DNA of 64,000 nucleotides from Odiellus spinosus (taxonomy: Eukaryota; Arthropoda; Arachnida; Opiliones; Phalangiidae): NCBI GenBank assembly GCA_963920705.1, contig OY987231.1, forward strand, positions 17,523,024-17,587,023, written 5' to 3'. The notes under the pieces are model-generated. The model did no database searches, was not told where the DNA came from, and was given only the letters and a program-made list of their open reading frames with translations. The position numbers and the translations under genes are program-made. This document shows positions 49,181-59,701 of the stretch, piece by piece (position 1 is the stretch's first letter; each line of letters starts with the position of its first letter).

Positions 49181-49364
49181 AGCTGGCGGGCACCGAATTT
49201 CAATCTCAACTTTATTAAGTCGCGTTATCATTTATGCATTTCGTTTTTCTCGAGATTCCTAACATTAAAATGTAAACTATATTCGTAAAATAGGTAATTA
49301 CAATACTCATAGGCCTTCTTTGAATTATGTCTATTGCTTTTGATATTTTAAACATATATTGTAC

Positions 49365-49782
49365 CAGAGGTATATAATAACCCCCTTCGAGGGGAAGTAT
49401 GAAAGCCCCTATACTACCAATGCTAAAAATCACGAACAACAAGAGCCCGCTGCTGACTATCTAGGCCACTCGCTCGCGCTGGACTTCTCAATGTCGCTAC
49501 TCTAGTAAATGGTCTTTGTATAAACAAGACGGCTCGATTTGTGTTTAGAACTTCCTGTCTCAGGAGTCAGGCTGTCTGTTAAAATGGAGTCGAAGGTTGA
49601 CTTCAGCTCGCGAGTTCCGGAAGTGTGCGTAGGGAAAATTTAGTGATTTTCAAAATGGTGTAACTATTTTTTGGGAGTAAAGCGGTGTGTCGATCCGCCG
49701 CGATTTATGCCGGGCACTTGTTGTTCGTCGATTTTGCCTACCTTTCATACTTCCCCCCGAAGGGGGTTATTATATACCTCTG
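49365..49782 (-). mobile_element. MITE family E, copy 2 (418 bp)
   Basis: Complete copy in the opposite orientation to that at 22806-23218. The right end carries the full 41-bp terminal repeat; the left end differs by one base in the GGGG palindrome. The 7-bp target duplication ATTGTAC is at 49358-49364 and 49783-49789. The interior matches copy 1 with few differences (for example a GATTTTCAAAATGG segment where copy 1 has a base change), so the family moved recently. Confidence 0.94.
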
Positions 49783-49938
49783 ATTGTACCCCATTTTCAA
49801 AATTTTATTTCCCTAGGTAGACATTTTTATCTATTTTTAAATTAAAATGGTAAAAATATATAAATTTAATTTTTGTAAGGTAAAATGACGTAGGGATTCT
49901 GAAAAGTAATTAACGATACGTTTCAAGTAGGACTTTTT

Positions 49939-49998
49939 GGACTAAATACTTTTACGTGACAGAAGGCTCAAGAATACGCTCTAGAATAGCCACGCGAT
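49939..49998 (+). repeat. Dispersed repeat family F, copy 4
   Basis: GGACTAAATACTTTTACGTG, then CTCAAGAATACGCTCTAGAA, then TAGCCACGCGAT. It lacks the CGCGAAAGC block, so it is an internally deleted copy. Confidence 0.5.
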
Positions 49999-51625
49999 CA
50001 ATTTTCATATCCGATTTAGTACGTATCGGATACGCGTGGAAACGCGTGTTTTGTAGGAACGGTTGGATTTGTAGGGCTTGTACGAAGGCCACGGACGATT
50101 TAGCTTTAGCAAGAACGAGCAAACACGAAGTACCAAATTAATTCTAGACCATGCAGCTCTGAAAGGGCTAATATACATAAATCAGACGTCTCCTGTTGGG
50201 AGATACTCGCTTGGTGATGAGCGAAGCTCGCCGAAAATGGGGTATCGCGAATGTGGGAAGGCCAACTTGCCAGGGGAATTGCGCTATAGAGTGGTTCGTC
50301 CTTAGCCTTAACGCCCTTCCCTTACCAAAGTCGAGTTAGCGAGGAATCCTAACTTTGACATGGCAGCTTCTATTAGTTGGGATACTAAATCGTAAATATC
50401 TATCGATTCTGTCCGATTGTTGCGATAGTATTAGGAACACGTATACTCAAAGAGTCAAGTGTTCGCCGCTTGATCGATGCGACGTGTTATAAAGATTCTC
50501 ACATTTTATTATTTACGACTCAATAAAATTTCCAATTTAAAGGCATAATGAAAAGGGAGATAAAAGTAGATTTTAGAAGATTAAAAAGTTGATATATATT
50601 ATATAAAAAGGAATAATTATTATATAAATGCTCCAATAAGCACATATTTTGAGCGTCTTCGATGGGGCTGAGCATTATGTCACAGGCAATTGGTATATTA
50701 TCTAGTAGCTTTGTCAGTAACTGATTACAATAATAGACGCACAGATTTTACAGAAATAGCCCCTCCATATTTTATATTATCTAGAAACTATACAATTTAT
50801 TAAAAATTTAAAGGATCAAAAGCGTGTAAGATTTGGTTTAATCATGAACTAATATTAATTATCCTGAGCAAGATATAAGTTAGTTTAAAACTAAAATCAG
50901 AGTGAAGAGAAATTTAATTCAATTGATCACTCAGGTCAAAGAAAAAAAATGTTTTGCAACTTCATAATATCTTGAAACAGTGGAAAATCCGATAAAATAA
51001 TTCATGAAATTACATCTCATTAGGAAAACAATTCACACTTAATATAAAATTTGGTTTACAAATGTAAACTTCAGTTCTACTGTATATTTTTGGTTATTTT
51101 AACCAACTTTACATAATAATAAACCTCTATTCTATCTTACACCACATTTTAAGTTAATCTCCCTTGTGTATTGGTATTTGTTAACCAAGAATGGTGTTAT
51201 TATGATGCCTTTTGACTACAGGTAGTCACAACCAAAACTATAGTCAGCTACGAAAGACATGTTACGTATGTACCAATCAAAGATTTCAAAGACATATATA
51301 AATGATCTTGCAAACATTTTTTGGGAATTTAGAAGAGATGCAATTGATTCCGACTATGGGATTAGCAACAATATTATTGGCTAGGTCACTGATGTTAAAT
51401 ATAAAAGTATTTGATCCGGTCATCCCCCTAAACTAGTAAATAATTAACCGCGTCATATCAAACCGTCGAATTCCACGTAGGGTGACGTTAAACAAGAATA
51501 CATCATTTGGTCAAACACTGTCGTTAAGCAAACTGTATATTGTAGACATATACCCGTACAACGGTCTACAATTACTAGCAGATATTGGCGGCAAAACGCG
51601 GTTATTATAGAACACGTCTTCCGAT
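49999..51625. other. Unassigned stretch
   Basis: No gene or known repeat. The frames at 49956-50305 lie in a GC-richer patch with both plus-strand frames open but without motifs. The rest is AT-rich. Confidence 0.4.
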
Positions 51626-51631
51626 TTACGC

Positions 51632-52141
51632 TTAAAAACGCTTGACAGGATACAGACTGGTCTGGCGCGATGGTGAAATGGCTCGACCAATAGCGTTTGT
51701 ACAGACAGAGCCTATTAACTTCAATTCAGCGTCGCTATATAGGTCTTTATGGTTAAGAGATCGATTTTCAAGAAAGCGAGAGCAACTCGACGATAACGTC
51801 TGGTCTCGAGATTTTCGAATCACAAAGTTCGGACCCTTTCTTAAAGGAATAGTTTCGTACCGATTCAAACAAAAATAGAGTAAGACTACAAAGGATTGAG
51901 GAAAGGACCGAAAAACAAGTAGAAGACTGTCTTGGTCCTCTTTTTGAATCTTGCCAATGGAAAGACGTATCACTTTCAATGGATCGTTCTCGAGAGAAAT
52001 TACTGAGATCTCTTGAGAGAAATCAACGCAAATTTCAGTATGGAATGCACACCACCAAACTTTTATCACAGTTTGCAAACTGAAGTTGAATTGCCATGAG
52101 TTGGCAATAAGAGTTGATGATAAGGAGTTCCCCTGACGCAA
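51632..52141 (-). other. Longest open frame in the window (169 codons), not recognised
   Basis: Reads from MRQGNSLSSTLIANS to SLYPVKRF. It shows no signal peptide, no clear transmembrane helix, no repeated motif and no domain that I know. A plus-strand frame of 78 codons overlaps it (51642-51878), so openness on both strands is partly a matter of composition. There is no splice signal or start context that favours expression. It may be a chance frame, a lineage-specific exon or a decayed element. Confidence 0.2.
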
Positions 52142-55100
52142 AGTTAATATTTATTTACCGGAGAAAAAATTTAGTATCCAGAAAAAATCCAAAATAGTTG
52201 GTGTCTGAGGGCGTGGAGAGAAGTAGTTTTCCTTCCCTATGCCTACGCTTTACAATGAGCCTTCAGACTAGATCCAGGACAGGGCCAGGGGGAGGATTAC
52301 GTCATCGAAATGGATTTTTATTGGCTGGCTAATTCATGTGTCTTTTAGAACGTGTTTTCTACGGACAGAGATCTGCTCCTAGACAACCGATGTAAAGAAT
52401 ATCTTTTGACGCGAAAAAGGTTCCTTTGAGCTTGAAAAATATCATTACGCGAGATTTTCCCTTTGAGGGGTCGAAATCACGAGAGGAAGAGAGTGAGTGA
52501 GATCGAAGATTTAAAGAGTTTTTATACTGGCGCGGTTATTGGCTTGATTTAAGATGAAGACTATATCGCGCGAGCTCTACAGTAGAGAGTTTAGAAGAGA
52601 AGGGCCTGTCTGACGTATTCTCTCTTTTTCGCGTTTCTCCTACACACCAACCAGTCAGTGTTTTATTTTTGTCATTGATGGATAACCTCTTCCCCCGCAG
52701 CGGCATCTGGTCCTGTCCAAAAAATTGGCCAAGGAGAGTCTCAAAAAGAAAAAGGGGGGCGCTTAAAGGACTTTAAACGTTACAGTCACGTCGGCTTCAA
52801 CTTTTCTTACATCCTCAAAGATAGAGAGGATACTGCAAAACGCTTGGATGAAAAATAACGGCCACGAAGAAAATACAATGAGAGGAGAAGAACCGAGGTT
52901 TCGATACTTGGCGGTAAGGTTCCTAAACATAGAACGAGCGGACAACCAAAATTTGGGTGGAAACGGCAAGAACTCAGACACTCTCAGGCGTTCAAAAATC
53001 ATTCAAATTTCATCCTCCTCCCATGCTCAACGTTAGAAGATACGCTGTTTCTTCTCCCGTACTTTTTCCTTCATGTTTTGGCGAAGCGACGAGCCGACAA
53101 GGTTATTGGATGGTGGTGGTATCATATTTTGAAACTATTTTATCGAACCGCGCCATTTGACGCGGCCACTAGGATGTTACACATACACGTAAGTCGACAA
53201 ACTAGGCTGCTCGTGGTGGTTATGTTTTTGAAATATTGGAAAAATTATATATTGTAGCCCCTAAAACGTTTGAAAGGTAACGGCTATACGCGACGAATAG
53301 CCGAATACTTGGCAAATAGGTTTAGCTAGAGTTTTGATAAGGTTTTAACAACTTTTAGTGACAAGTCAGTTAATGGAATTGGAATTTCGAATACTTTGTT
53401 CGCGAATTCAGGAGGAATATTCTAATTCGGATCATTTTTGACCAAATTCGAACATATTTCCTTATTTCGTCAGCCAATTACATTAGTTAATCTATTTAAG
53501 CATATTGAAATATAAAGGAAAAAACAGCCTAGCGAATTTTTCCCAATTTCTAAAAAGATGAAATTCGCGAGATTGATGCCAGATAAATTTTAAAAGGCCC
53601 GAATCGAGTCAGGTAGTACGTCTAGTTTTAAATAAATTTCAGAGAATAAAAATAAATTAAGTTATTTGCTACGCGTTTGAGGAAAAGCAGAAATAAGAAT
53701 ACGTTAAAAACGTAAAATATACCGAAATATTACAGACCTAAAAATTCAAGAAACGGTATCTATCGTATAAGAAGCGTATTATTAATTTTCCCACACGCGA
53801 TCTCAAGGGGGAAAGGGTTTCGAGCTGAATTCGCTACAAATAAAAACTTTTTAGAAGCAAAAATACAAAATAAGGATCTTGACGCTAAATGTTTTTCATT
53901 CGCTCTTCTTTTTTCTTCTTCTTCACGCATACACTTGTATTTGGGTGCGGGGGAGTATGTGGCCCCAAACCAATATTATTTCTCGGATCTCTATCAAAAG
54001 AAGAAACAGTGTTTGGGCCCTAGAGTGTTTTTTTGTTCTTTTTAACTCAAACAATACGTTTCCAGTTTCTTGGCAAAGAATTGAGAGAGTATTCGTATTC
54101 CAAACCAAAGAAGAAAAAAAAAACCTGAGGATAATGGAATTTGGAAAGCTTTATCCGTTTCTCTGTAAAAGTTTAAAGGAAATGAACAAAAAAATCCCTT
54201 ACACTTTCCGCGTTTCTTATCCAACCGAGAACTATAGAACGATATACCGTAGGTATCTCGAATACCTTATCCAGTTCTCGAAGAGAAGATAAATCACATT
54301 TCTTTCGGGGCGAAAATTCTTATTTGTAGTTCAATATACTGATCCATTACTCGTTCGGACCTTTTTATTTATAGTTTAGGATTTAGGATGGAATTTAAAG
54401 CCTTCTACCAAGTTTACGAGTTGTTTATGATTAAATATAATATATGCAAATTATTATATACGAGGGTTTTAATTATATTTTCCTTATGAATAAATTTAAA
54501 TGTTTAAAGTTGAAAATAAACAGAATTTTACGATATTATCTTAGGGTGGTTGATTTAGATATAAAAGTTGATTTTTGAAAACTAAAATACATATGAAGAG
54601 GAGTGTAGTTGATAGGTTTTTACCGATATGAAATAATAAGAAAATAATCTAAGCAAAAATACAAACACGCTTCTCGTGGAGATTATTTCAAAATGAGGCT
54701 GGCATAGATACCGATAATTCATTTAAATATAATAAAGCCTAAGACGGGGCCTGCCATCCCAATATTTTAATTTCGGGCCAGATTTTCATTTTGACTTAGC
54801 TCAGAAAGACTAATCATAATAATACACATATCAAAAATCAATTCAAAAAATAGATATCACAAAAATATAATTATGAAAACTCACCAATCAGATGTGTAAA
54901 TTAAGTAAACCATCACATTTTGCACTTCGCGATATCACCCGCACAATCCACTCAATCTAAACTAGGGGCCAAGACTTAGCTCAACGACGAAGCAAAACCC
55001 GGTTTTAACTATTTGGGATTAAAATTCACGATACTCACGGCAATTTTTGATTAAATTAGATAATATATAACCTAAACTAACTATTACCAACAAATTTGGA

Positions 55101-56500
55101 TGATTAACTTGAAATATTTCGACAAGTTCAGTGGAAATCATGTTCGCGATGAAGAGATACGAGCAACCCGTCTTCACGCTTGCCTCATTGAATCTAGGAG
55201 ATTTTTCCCGCTAGGCCTACGACGCGTTAAAAAAGTATGTACTTCTTGAAGAACCATGTAAAATATCAAACTAACGAATAAATTACATTAATTAATGAAA
55301 CTTAACGAATTGAAATTTAATAATAAAGATAAAAAATATGATTATTATAATAATACCATGAACTCATCCTATAATAAGTTTATTCCCAACTAATTGGCTA
55401 AAACGAAACTTGGTAAAAATGTAGGAATTATAGAATAATGTTTTAAAAGATAGGATATTTTAGGATCATCTTGAAAATATAGGATAATATAGGAATTATA
55501 GGATCACTGAAAGTCTTAGATAAGACGTTTATAGCCTAAAGCATGGGATGCTTGTAAATATAATATTAAACTTTAAGTCAACTAGTTAAGAGTATTTACA
55601 GAATAAAATGGAGTTTTAGTTTCTTATAGATCAAGTTTAAAAACTCGAGGGACTTTTTTTTTAGATTTTTAAAGTGCACTTAAGTTCAATTTTAAGAGCC
55701 AACTCTTTAAAGGCGTGTCTTAACGGGCTGAAGTTGATATTTACAACAAATATTGCAATTGCCGTTTTTTTTTTTTTTTTTTTTTTTCGGCAAAAATGAA
55801 CATTTTAGCCTAGGAAATCTTTCTCTGGAAAATATTTAGAAAAGTATACCCAAAAGATTGGAAAATAAAAAAATCTAAAAGTACTCGAAAAACTTCGGTT
55901 TTCAGAATCGACCGTTGGGTGAAAGAAAACTAAGAAGAAGGAAAAACAACTTGGGAGAAAAAAAGAGTGGTTGAACCCAAAAGTGTGAGAAATAAAGCCC
56001 GTGAAAAAAATCGAGAGAAGAATTTATCCGAAAATGATAGACTCGCAAATAGCTAGTTTCGTACTAAAGATACCGTACGGTTCGCAATTTTTCTTCGTTT
56101 TTTTCCGGGAAGAAAATAAAAATAAATAAAAAACGCCAGTTGTCTGCACGAGTCTGTGTTTGCCTAATTTACAGAACTAACGGGTCGGGCGGCGTCTTTT
56201 AGGGTCCATCAAGTAAGAAATTTCTCGAGCGCAAGACCGTTTTTAAGAAGTTTGTCAACAAGGAGAAACCCTATAGCATCTCAAACTCGAAACTTTCATG
56301 CATCGAGATTTCCGGAGAGAACTAGTATTTTCTTTTCCCCTCTATGAAATATTATCGTTGGGCACGACAATTTTTCATAACAAACAAATTTCCCTCGAAA
56401 TACGTGTTTGAGATTTTGAGAGAGATAAAACCAACTTTGTACTTGTTTACTATTAGTTCTTCGAGAGAGTTGAAATTTGAAATTTAGCGCAAAACATTAT
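52142..56500. other. Long stretch without recognisable gene
   Basis: A 137-codon plus-strand frame at 53879-54292 starts with a hydrophobic segment (FHSLFFFLLLHAYTCIW) that could pass for a signal peptide, but the rest has no motif and a CT/T-rich segment explains the hydrophobicity. Near 52698 a pyrimidine-rich acceptor (CTTCCCCCGCAG) is followed by one frame open for about 50 codons without a clear donor. Near 56176-56214 a moderate acceptor and a CAA|GTAAGA donor enclose about 38 bp. None is strong enough to call. Confidence 0.4.
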
Positions 56501-56511
56501 ACATAGTATAA

Positions 56512-56595
56512 TGAAGAACTCATTCAAGTACCTAAGAGTCTCTAGTACCATCCTTGCATGATGGCAGACAAAATTCGTCTGCTATTCGCTTTCTC
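56512..56595 (+). repeat. Diverged relative of MITE family B (fragment)
   Basis: GAACTCATTCAAGTACCTAA, then ACCATCCT, then AAAATTCGTCTGC follow the order of the left half of family B (GAATTCATTCAGGTTCCATA, ACCATCCT, AAAAGTTCGTCTGC), with many differences and deletions. No right half and no target duplication were found. Confidence 0.4.
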
Positions 56596-56689
56596 ACACC
56601 TCTAAAGAACTTACTAAAGTGCCCTTTGGCGTTTCATTTTCCAGTTATACTCATTAGTTAAATTTTCTATCCCTTTTTTGTGTGCGACT

Positions 56690-56942
56690 GATGAGTCAGG
56701 GATCAATCGAATGTTGGAAAATCTCGCCTTAACGACGGGCCTTTACTCATTGGCCGCTGACCTATCAATGCGAAGAAATTCAGGATCTCCATGAATACAG
56801 CTAAGCCTATTTTCCGGGTAAGTTTTAAATTCATTTCTAGTTTAAGATTTTTTTGTAATTTCTTTCACTGATGGATTAGACCTATTTAAACGATAAGGAA
56901 TCGATAAAAAATCAATTGTTGTTAGGTTGCATTTTTCGTTTA
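56690..56942 (-). repeat. Fold-back family C, right half (C5)
   Basis: Contains the loop block CTTAACGACGGGCC, as in copy C4. The complete returning arm follows: ATCTCCATGAATACAGCTAA, GGGTAAGTTTTAAATTCATT, ACTGATGGATTAGACCTATT, TAAACGATAAGGAATCGATA and TTGTTAGGTTGCATTTTTCG. The TTAA at the right end has decayed to TTTATAA. The left arm is absent. Confidence 0.75.
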
Positions 56943-57942
56943 TAAATCATATCTAAAATTCTGTCAAGGGGCTGATAACTCCAAGTAATTTGTGTGAAAC
57001 TGTACTAAATTGATTACGTAACTGAGTACTTATTTAGTAGTACCAAAGGCTGTAATCAGTTACATAATGGCGTGAACGGTGTACAGAATGTTGCACAACC
57101 GCAACTCTTGGTTATTAGTAATCAAATAAAGAAAAAACAAACAGGGTTTTTTTTCCTCCACACTTTCCAAGCCATATAGTTATAACCTTGATCGATATTT
57201 ACGCGCCAATAAAATGGTAATTTTACCATTTTTAGAAAACGAATTTAAAATCAATAATTCCGTTGCACAAAAAAAAGAGGAAAAATTAGAGTTCATTACT
57301 CATTCATTAACATCGTACGTTTACGATACGATAATGACCTCTTTTTTTTGTATATATACGCTTGGAAATCATGTCTAGGACATTATTAAAAAAAAAAAAA
57401 AAAAAAAAAAGCCTTACTATACCAAAGGAAGACAGAAAAAAATAGAAGAAAGAAAACGCATTCGACGCAAACTTCGATTTTTATATTAGGATGATAAGTT
57501 TCAGTTTTCGTCTTTACCCAACTGGCACGTAGCGTGGGAGTTAGACCAATCACACACAAAAACGTATTCGGTTGATATTCTAGACTTCATTCATTGTAAG
57601 ACTTATTGCAATAGAGATTCTGACTTATTTAAAGATTTCAAATATCCTCCTACATAGAGCGAGTTCGAGCTCGAGGAAAAAACTAATTATTTGATTTGTA
57701 GATTTAAAATATTATACCTCCACGTGGCAATTCTAAATCCAATCCATTTTTTACTAAGTTCAATTAAGGTTAAAGCTGCATATTTCCGGAAGTATGGAAT
57801 GGGAACAGCTATCGCTGAAGCATGTATTCCTTTTACCACAGGTAAATCATGCTTCAAGTTTACAACAAGGGATACTATGATTGGTATGTGGTTCTGAAAG
57901 TTTTGTCGTCTGAGCTTTCGCCCGAGTAGAAAGGAAAAAATA

Positions 57943-58267
57943 CAAAAACTCTAAACGGTCGAGATACGGAATTCGAAATGGCCCTCTCTAGCGGTTGAGA
58001 TTGGAACTAAGTAGGCGGTGCTAATATTGCGCCGAACTAAAAGTTTACGGGGTGGAAATGTCTCTCTCGCGAAACGAAGGAGCGTGTCTCGCCCGGCCGT
58101 CGCGATTTCGAGTCTGATTTACTCTATAAAGAATATACTGGGCCTGACCACCTTTCTGTACAAATTTCGAAATACTTAGGGTGACACCATGAACTGACAA
58201 AATCGGACTGACTTCATTGTCACCCGCAGTATGTCGTCTTATAAACTTGAAGGATGATTTACTTGTG
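57943..58267 (-). repeat. Dispersed repeat R5, copy 2
   Basis: Reverse-complement match to 23494-23815. It carries an extra segment of about 40 bp near 58108-58150 (TTTCGAGTCTGATTTACTC region) and lacks part of the block found at 23660-23690 in copy 1. No boundary signals are visible. Confidence 0.8.
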
Positions 58268-58668
58268 CTTTTAGTTTATTTTCTGGAAAGCCATACTCAA
58301 TTTATTTTGGTGCAGCCCAATTAAAAAAGGCCTACGATATGTGAAAAGAAAACACATCTGAAAATGTAATATCTATGATGCGCGATGTGCTTTAAAAGAG
58401 AATAAACAACTGAGAGAGCTAGTACCAGACGAAAATGCATCAAAAACCTAGCCCTAATTTCCTTTTTCTCCGTTTATTTTATGCATTCAAATTTTTTCTA
58501 CCATTCTTCCCAGTATTTTTTTATTTTCTTCTTCCAACTTTTCTCCAAAAAAGAAAAAGGAAAACTTTTGTGATGTCATTTACATGATGACCGGGTGCCG
58601 GTCGAATTCGGCATTCGTGGAAAGCAATGTTAAGTCTACTTAGATGGATAGTTTTCTGTTTTCTGCAG

Positions 58669-58746
58669 GTTATATTCGTCACGAAGACGGAAAGACTACA
58701 GTCGTGCCCCGAGTGCCAAAGGGGCCCCGATACTTCAGAATTTTAC
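58669..58746 (+). CDS. Candidate internal exon, protein unknown
   Basis: A good acceptor (GTTTTCTGTTTTCTGCAG, ending at 58668) is followed by 78 bp and then the donor TTTTAC|GTAAGA at 58747. The segment is clearly GC-richer than its flanks and has no stop in any of the three frames. Frame one after a 1-base overhang reads LYSSRRRKDYSRAP..., frame two reads YIRHEDGKTTVVPRVPKGPR, and frame three, with clean codon boundaries at both ends, reads VIFVTKTERLQSCPECQRGP. I cannot decide the frame or name the protein. A real exon of a gene with long introns is the best explanation; chance is the alternative. It is the strongest coding candidate in the window. Confidence 0.4.
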
Positions 58747-59257
58747 GTAAGATATACTTGTAAACCCTGGAGACCCGCGAGCGAGCTCCAATTTTGTACA
58801 AATTTTGTTTTGACTTCGTCAATGTTATCTCAGACTAAAGAGAAGTAAAGTAAACGTGTTTAAAAGCCTTTGATCGTGCTGTTAAGAAACTTTACTTTAG
58901 AACTTATAGTTTGATATTTCGATTTTGCAATATATAAAATATATGGTAACGAATTTTTTCTAGTAATATGAGAAAGAAGCCTATGAAATATTTTTCATTT
59001 GAAATTCATTTTTATCCTTAAGAATATAAATCCCTCGGAATTTAAAGGTTGCGCAAAGGTGTTTTCAAACTAAATACGTATTCTTATTCTAAACTTTAAA
59101 AAGATATCGCTGATTAAATGTATCCAGACCTTTTCGAAAATATCTTTATTTTTTGTGAAAATAGCGTATACTTATATTCTTGAAAAATCTACGAATTTTG
59201 AAGGGGCCAATCAACAAAGAAAATTTAAAAAATTAAGATCAAAATGTTATACATTTA

Positions 59258-59696
59258 CAGGGTTTGCACAAAATTTTGGAAGTTAATTTCCCTGACTTTC
59301 CCAGGTTTTCCCTGACCATTTCCAAATAATTTACCTGACCAACTTTAATATTTTTTTCATGAATATATTCTTACGAGCGAGCTGCTGGCAATTCCCACAT
59401 TTTATTTGACATAGTTTATCAATCGGGGTCAGGATAGTTTACTCAGAATATGAGAAACAATTTGAATCTTTAGGCAAATATTTTCAGTTTATAATAATTA
59501 CGTTACAACTGATTGGTAAACCAATCATAAACAGTTCCTTGACACATACCGAAATATTTATTTTCTCTGACCATTTGGGCTATTCTCAATGACCTTTGGG
59601 GCCACTTTCCAAATTCCCTGACTTTTCCCTGACGTTTTGGGCCAATTTCCAAATTCCCTGACTTTTCCAGGTTTTCCAGGTCGTGTACGAACCCTG
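59258..59696. mobile_element. hAT-like non-autonomous element (439 bp)
   Basis: Begins CAGGGTTTGCAC and ends GTACGAACCCTG, with a short terminal repeat CAGGGTT. Close inside both ends lie repeated blocks TTTCCCTGACTTTCCCAGG and ATTCCCTGACTTTTCCAGG in the same orientation, so the subterminal motifs are direct repeats, not inverted ones. ATTTA flanks both ends (59253-59257 and 59697-59701), a 5-bp match. The end sequence CAGGG fits hAT, which usually duplicates 8 bp, although shorter duplications are described for some hAT groups. A fragment of its right end is at 60562-60595. Confidence 0.65.
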
Positions 59697-59701
59697 ATTT
59701 A

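Noticed and set aside
51632-52141. Longest frame as a gene
   Set aside because: No domain, no splice or start context, and an overlapping frame on the other strand; length alone is not enough. It is listed only as an open frame.
53879-54292. Secreted protein with signal peptide
   Set aside because: The hydrophobic start is translated from a T-rich tract and the rest of the frame shows no family features.
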